Below, one piece after another: positions 1-6,700 of a stretch of 7,714 bases of DNA. The position numbers were made by a program, and so were the translations under genes. Origin of the DNA: CAYHPY01 sp964358485 (lineage in GTDB: Bacteria; Elusimicrobiota; Elusimicrobia; UBA1565; UBA9628). Position 1 is the first letter of the stretch, and each line of letters opens with the position of its first letter. Below the pieces are notes generated by a model. It was not told the origin of the DNA. It saw only the letters and a program-made list of their open reading frames with translations, and searched no databases. Location of the stretch: positions 1 to 7,714 of the forward strand of contig CAYHPY010000142.1 in the NCBI GenBank assembly GCA_964358485.1, given 5' to 3'.

Positions 1-2
1 GT

Positions 3-755
3 CTGGGCGGGGCCGACATCGCCATGGACGCTTCCGGGGATCTTTGGATCGCGGGCGCGGTTCAAACCGGCGGGACGGAGATCGACATCCAAGCGCAAAT
101 GGCCCTTTGGCGCTACACCCCGCAAGATGGGCTCAAGCTCAAATCCCTCTACGCCGGACCCGGCGGCCTGGACGCGGGTTTCGGGGTGCGGCTGGACTCC
201 GGGGGCAATGTTTGGATCGTGGGGTTCTCATCCAATCCCGCCACTCCGGGGCCCAATAAGCTGGACTTGGCCCTTTGGAAGTACGAGGCCACCGGCTCAA
301 GCTTGATGGCGGGCCCTTTCCTTAAGCCCGGCTATGCCCGTGGGATCGGGGAAACGACCAACGCCAAGTTGGTGATCGAAAACGGCGCCGTATATCTGAC
401 CGCCGGAAAGCTCAACGGCGCCGGAAATATGGACTTGGCCGTTTCCAAACACGATCTTTCGGGCGCCGAAATCTGGACCCGTTCCTGGCATTCCGATCCG
501 GCCGGCGATGAAGTTCCGGCGTCGATCCTGTCCTCCGCCCAAGGCCTCTCCATTTCCGGCGGGGTCTTCCGCGGCCAAGACCGGTCTTTGGCCGTCTGGC
601 GGTACTCCAAAGATGGAACCCTCTATTCCGCCGAAACCTCCTCCGGGGTGGGCAAGGCCAACGATGCGGCCGAAAATTCCGAAGGGACCTGGCTGGCCGT
701 GGAGGGCCGTGGAGCGCCGTTTAAGTTCACCGGCGGAACCGCCCTGCCGGGCTCG
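3..755 (+). other. N-terminal beta-propeller blades (SBBP/delta-60-like), incomplete
   Basis: Four blades are marked by a strand of the form (M/L)A(L/V)-x-(K/R)-(Y/H): MALWRY, LALWKY, LAVSKH and LAVWRY, at roughly nt 99, 267, 435 and 588. They are therefore about 51-56 residues apart. Each is preceded by a 'xDxxGxxWIxG' type strand: MDASGDLWIAG, LDSGGNVWIVG, and the degenerate VIENGAVYLTAG. A last partial blade (NDAAENSEGTWLAVEG) precedes a Gly/Pro linker. A seven- or eight-blade propeller would need three or more blades upstream of the window. The family name comes from the pattern only; a related Kelch- or PQQ-like fold is possible. Confidence 0.7.
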
Positions 756-3700
756 GGCGAGGGGCAAGCCCCGCAGGATACCCAGCCGCCCCGGACCACC
801 TTGGTCGTGGGCGAGCCGAAATCCGGAACGGACCCGGTCGTCATTTCCACCTTCACGGGCCTGAGCTTCACCGCGGTGGATGATTTGGCCGAGGTGGGCG
901 ATGGGACGGGCGCGGGGGTTCGCGAGACGCTTTACCTTGTGGACGTTGACCCCCAATCCTGCGACGGCGTTGTTTCGGTCAGCACCGCGCCGCGCGGAAC
1001 CTGCGCCAACCCGGTCTATTCTTCAACCTTCACTCTTTCCGCCGGGACGCACACCATCGCTTATCTCTCCCGGGATAATGCGGGAAATGAAGAGGCTCCG
1101 CGGCAGGCCAATTTTACGGTCAATCTGACCTTCTCGGCACCGGCTGACAACAAGCCGCCCAGAACCACCTTGACGATCGGCGCCCCGCAATTCGGGACCG
1201 CGCCGCTATTTATCGCCACCCATACACCCTTGAGCCTTTCGGCGGTGGACGACCTCGCCGAAGTCGGCGATGGGGTTGGTTCCGGCGTCAGCCAAACGCT
1301 CTTCCTTATTGACGTTTTCCCCGAGTCCTGCGAAGGGGTCCCGCAAAGCACCTCCGCTCCCCGCGGCACCTGCGCCAATTCGGTTTACGGCTCCACCTTT
1401 ACCTTGGGCGCGGGCACCCATACGATCACCTTCCTGTCCCGGGATTTCATCGGCAATGAAGAGGCGGCCCAGGTCCGGACCTTGACGGCTGATGGAACGC
1501 CGCCGGTCACAACGGCCCTGGTCAACGGGTTACCGGCGGCCTCGGAAATTTTGACCTCGACGGATTCAATCTCTTTCATGGCCGTGGATGCAGGTTCCGG
1601 GGTTCGTGAGACTTTATTCGAGTTGGACGGCGCCCCGCCGTCCAGCTCGACAGAACCGTATTCCCTGGCCTCCGGAACCCATTCCCTGGTCTTCTTCAGC
1701 GTTGACAACCTGGACAATCGGGAAGCCGATCAATCCGTAAACCTGACGGTTGTCGCCTTTGACGCAACGCCTCCATCCCTGGCCATTTCTCCGCCCGACG
1801 CAAGCACCGTGACAACGGTCCGTCCCCTGATCCGGGCGGACTACTCGGACGCGGGAAGAGGAATAGATCCGGCCTCCCTCCGGCTTGAGCTCGACGGGGT
1901 GGATGTCACGACCATGGCAGCGGTGACGGCTTCTTCGGCGGCTTTTGTTCCGGCAACGGATTTGGGGCAAGGAACCCATGCGATCTCGGCCAGGGTCTTG
2001 GATTTGGCGGGCAACGTCTCCATGGCCTCGGCGCAATTCTTCCTGGACAGCATCGCGCCGGTCACGAGCCTGCAGGTCAACGGTCAAACGGCTTTGGGAG
2101 GGTCTTTGGTCCTGATTACCACGGACTCGGTCTCTTTCCTGGCGACGGATTCCGGGACCGGGGTCTTGGAGACCCGGTATTCCTTGGATGGAGCGCCGGA
2201 GGCTATCTCGACCGGGTCCTTCACCTTAGCGGCAGGAACCCATACCCTGGCCTTCCGGAGCCAGGACAATGTTTTGAACCTGGAAACCCCGGCAGTTGTG
2301 AGCTTGACGGTTCTGGCGGAGGATTCGACCGCCCCGACCTTGGCGGTTTCCCCGGTTGAAGGCAGCACGGTCACAACCGCCCGGCCGGCTATCTCCGCGG
2401 CGTACTTCGATGCCGGGCGGGGAATTGATCTATCCTCCGTCCGGCTCTTCCTGGACGGATCGGACGTTTCCGGGCAGTCGGTCGTGACGGCCTCTTCCGC
2501 GGTCTATAACCCCCCGGCCGACCTGGCCCAGGGCTACCATGTCGTCGCGGCGAGCGTGACGGACCTGGCGGGCAATCGCTCCGTTGCCTCGACCCGGTTC
2601 TTCATCGACAGCATCGCGCCCGTGACCAGCTTGCAGGTCGGAGAACCCAAAGCCGGGAGCGAACCGACCTATGTCGCCTCCACGACGGCCTTCGGCTTGC
2701 AGTCCTCCGAGCCCGCCCAAACCTTCTACGCGGTCGATGCCGGAGGTTTCGTCCTGTTCGCTTCTTCCTTTACCATCGCCTCCGAAGGCGCTCATGAGCT
2801 GACCTATTACAGCGAAGACCCCTACGGCAATCGGGAAGCCGTTCGGACCGCTTCGGTCTTCACGGACGCCACGGCCCCCGTCACCACGTTGCTGGTCAAT
2901 GGCCAACCGGTCTCCGGGACCAGTCTGGTGGCGATCTCGACCGACGTCTTCGGCTTCGCGACCGCGGACGCGGGCTCCGGGACCGCCGAGATTCGGTTCT
3001 CCCTGGACGCCGGGACCGAGCAGGTCTTCGCCTCGACTTTCTCGCTGTCGGCGGGAACGCGCGAGCTCCGCTTCTTCGCGCTGGACCGCCTCGGCAACCG
3101 GGAAGCCGCGCGGCTGGTCACGGTCGAGGTGTCGGGTCCCGACACCCAAGCCCCGACGGTCAACTTCGCCTTGGCCGCGGGCTCGACGATCACGGCTTCG
3201 TTTCCCACGCTGAGCGTTTCCTTCTTCGACGCCTCGGGGGTTGATCCCGCCTCGGTTCGGTTCTTTCTGGACTCGGTGGACGTGACCAGCCAGGCCGTGG
3301 TGACGGCTTCTTCCGCCTCTTTCACCCCTGCGGCGGGGCTGAGCCAGGGTTATCACTTGGCCGAGGTCACTGCCCGGGACTATTACGGCAATTTGGCGCA
3401 GGCGAGCGTGAGCTTTTACATCGACTCAATCCCGCCGGCCACCCAACTCGTGGCTTTGGGGACCTACACCGTCCAAGGCAGTCTGATCATCTCGCAGGCG
3501 GGGTCAAGCCTGACCTTGACGGCCCAGGACCCGGTGGTGGACGGCTATTCGACCGGGGTTTCGAATACTTATTACTTGGTGGACCTCAACCCCGGGGCTT
3601 GCCCCGGGGGAATTATTTCCGCCTGCCCCGGTTCCGTCTTTGCCATGCCGTTTGTTTTGGCCCCAGGGACCCATACCGTTTATTATGCCTCGCGCGATCA

Positions 3701-6700
3701 GGCAGGGAACTTGGAAGCCGTCCAGCTCGCGACCGCCGCGGCCGATGGCGCCGCCCCGATGATCTCGATCCAATCGCCTTCATCCGGCGAAACCTATCGC
3801 GCTTTGACGAGCACCGTGGCCATCCGCTTCACCGTGGCCGACGCCTTCGACCCCGCTCCTTCGGTCGCCGCATTCTTGGTGCAGGTCGAGGACCGGGGAA
3901 CATCGCGCGGGGTCCGGCCTGCATTGGTCGCGGTCATTAACGGCCAGGACTTCTCCGCCGAGAACTTGGACGACGGGCTCTGGGAGCTTAGGGTCTCGGC
4001 CACGGACTTCGTTCTCAACCCGGCGACCTCGGTGTCGGGGGTCTTTGAAATCGTCCACGATGTTCTTCCGCCCCGGACCTCCCTTTCCGTCGGGGCTCCC
4101 CAGTTCGGCCCGGAACCGGTGTTCGTGGCGACAACAACGCCCATGGCCTTCACGGTCTCGGACGACCTAATGGCCATGGGCGACGCGGCAGGTTTGGGAG
4201 CGGCAAATTCATTTTATTCCGTTGACGGATCTTCGTTCGTTGTATTTGCCGGTTCGTTCACCCTTTCGGTTGACGGCCCTCGAGCGGTTAGGTTCTTCAG
4301 CGTGGATCTAGCCTCCAACACCGAAGCGGTCCGAACGAGCACGGTTGGCGTCGACGGAACGGCACCGGTCACCAGGCTTCTAGTCAACGGAACCCCGGCG
4401 ACCTCCGGAAGCCTGGTCCTAGTCTCGACCGACGCCCTTTCCTTCGCCGCGGTGGACGCGGGCTCCGGCGTCCGGGAAACTCGGTACTCCCTGGACGGTG
4501 CTTCGGAGGCTGTTTCGACCGGGGCATTGAATCTGGCGCCAGGAATCCATACTTTGGCCTTCCGGAGCCAGGACAATGTCTTTAACCTGGAATCCCCGGC
4601 AACCGTGAGCTTGACGGTTCAGGGGGAGGATTCGACCGCCCCGACCTTGGCGGTCTCCCCGGTTGAAGGCAGCACGCTCACAACCGCCCGGCCGGCAATC
4701 ACCGCGGCGTACTCGGATGCCGGGCGGGGGATTGATCAGGCCTCGATCCGGCTCTTCTTGGACGGATCGGACGTTACCGGGCAGGCCGTCGTGACGGCCT
4801 CTTCCGCGGTCTATAACCCGCCGGCCGATCTGACCCAGGGCTACCATGTCGTCGCGGCGAGCGCCGCCGATTCGGCGGGCAATCGAACCGCGACCTTGGC
4901 TAGGTTCTTCATCGATAGCATCGCCCCCGCCACGCGGCTCATGGTTAATGGGCAAGACGGCGGAACCGGAAGCTTGGTCTTGATCACGACCGACACGATC
5001 ACTTTTGCCGCCGAGGACTCCGGCACGGGGGTCCGGGAGACCCGTTACTCAATGGATTCTGCCCCGGAGCAGGTCTTCACCGCGCCTTTTACCATGGCGG
5101 CCGGGACCCATACCATAAGCTACCGGAGCCAGGACAACGCCGGGAACTTGGAGACGGCGCGGTTGGCCGCCGCCGGCGTCACCGGGCTCGACACAGCCGC
5201 CCCGACTTCGTTCTTGGACGTCGGCCAGCCCAAATTCGGGGCGGTCCCGCTCTTCGTTTCCACGGCCACGCGCTTCGGCTTGGCCGCCTCGGAGCCCGCG
5301 ACGATTTCTTACGCCGTCGACGCCGAAGCCTTCCAGGTCTTCACCGCCTCCTTCACCTTGGCCCAGGGCGGGGAGCGGACTATCTCTTGGCGCGCCACGG
5401 ACGCGGCGGGAAATGTGGAAGCGTTGAGGACGGCTTCCGTCTTCGTGGACTCGACGCCTCCCGTCACCGCATTATTCGTCAACGGCGCCTTGGAGAACTC
5501 AGCCTCGTTGAACATTCTTCCGGGCGACCAATTGGCGCTGGCCGCCGTCGACGCCGCCTCGGGCTTGCGGGAACTGGGCACCTCGGTGGACGGCGGGGCC
5601 TTCGCGCTTTACGCGGGGAGCTTCACGCTGCCCTCGGGACTTCACACTTTGAGATACCGGGGACAGGACAATGTCCTGAACCTGGAACAGGAACGGCTGG
5701 TCTCGATCACCGTTTCCTCGCCGGGAGGCGATACCACGCCTCCGAGTCTGAGCCTCTCCTGCCCCGGGTCGGAAAGCGGGGTTTGCTCGGTTTTCAATCA
5801 AAGGTTCCCGGTTCGAGGGACCGTCTTTGACGCGAACTTGGCTTCGTACAGGCTGGAGTCGGGGACGGTCTTTATCAGCTCCGGAACGGGAAATATCAAC
5901 GGAACTCTGGGAATTTGGGACTTGACGGCCCTGGCTGGAGCGCAGACGCTGACTTTGACGGGAGTGGACCTGGCGGGCAATGCCGCGACCTTGACCCGCC
6001 AAATCTTCGTCGGCGAGCCCGCCCGGTTGTTGGTCTTCGGCTCCAAGAAGGACATGGGGCACCCCCAAGGCGTGGCGGTCGATCTGACCCGCGGGGTGGC
6101 TTATGTGGCCAACGCCGACAAAGGCGAGATTCGCCTTTACGGCCTGGACGGGGCCTTCATCAAGCGGTACAAGGACTACCGCCACCCCAGGGCGGTGGCC
6201 GTGGACGAAAGCGGCAATCTCTACATCGCCGAGAGCGGCAAGGACCGGATCGTGAAGCTAGGCCCCACCGGAAACCTGCTTTGGAAAAAGGGCCGGACCG
6301 GACGGGACCCTCTGGAATTCCGCGATCCTTCCGGCGTCGCGGCCTTGGGGGGCACGGTGGCTGTTTCCGATACGCGCAACCGGAGGGTCCAAGTTTTAGA
6401 CGGCGACGGAAACTTCGTCCGGGAGTTCCCGATCCCGGAGGGAACCGGAGGGGCGCTGGAACCCGACGATGGGGATGAGGACGACGAGCCGGGCAACCGC
6501 CGGGGCGTGCCTGTCGGGATCGCCTTGGACGGCCAAGGCCGGATTTACGTGGCCGACGCCAAGAACAAGCGGGGCTTGGCCTATGACCCCCAGGGAGTCC
6601 TGCTTCGGGAGTTCGGCGGGCCGGAGATTTTCAGGAGGCCGGAGGGCATCGCGGTCTCGACCTCGGGGGACTGCGTGTTCCTGTCGGACCGGATACGGGA

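Larger units (their letters stand above)
783..6011 (+). repeat. Array of 18 Ig-like modules (OmpL47-like and Big-like)
   Basis: Module residue ranges (residue 1 at nt 24): A1 254-375, A2 376-492, A3 493-582, B1 583-677, A4 678-769, B2 770-864, A5 865-950, A6 951-1042, B3 1043-1136, A7 1137-1243, C1 1244-1348, A8 1349-1446, A9 1447-1538, B4 1539-1633, A10 1634-1725, A11 1726-1811, A12 1812-1905, C2 1906-1996. A modules begin with (P/A)Pxx(x)L, contain a 'Y/F-S/A-V/L-D-G/A' strand and end GTHTIxYxSxDNxGNxE, the pattern of OmpL47-type beta-barrel or chitobiase-like repeats. B modules read PTLAVSP..GSTVTT.RP, then FxDxGRGID.ASVRLFLDG.DVT, then QGYHVVAA.VTDLAGN and FF(I/L)DSI(A/P)P, the pattern of bacterial Ig-like domains. 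All 18 carry D-x-x-x-N near their end. Class boundaries are accurate to a few residues. Confidence 0.85.

Noticed and set aside
695..714. Tandem ten-base repeat GGCCGTGGAG x2
   Set aside because: Just two copies inside a coding region; consistent with chance in GC-rich DNA or minor slippage.
2430..3356. 308-codon minus-strand open frame opposite the Ig array
   Set aside because: It is rich in Arg, Gly and Asp with no domain, and mirrors the GC-rich codon pattern of the real gene on the other strand.
783..6011. Regular DNA repeats considered as a CRISPR-like array
   Set aside because: The periodicity is 258-366 bp, in frame and protein-coding throughout, with diverged repeats and no spacer structure.
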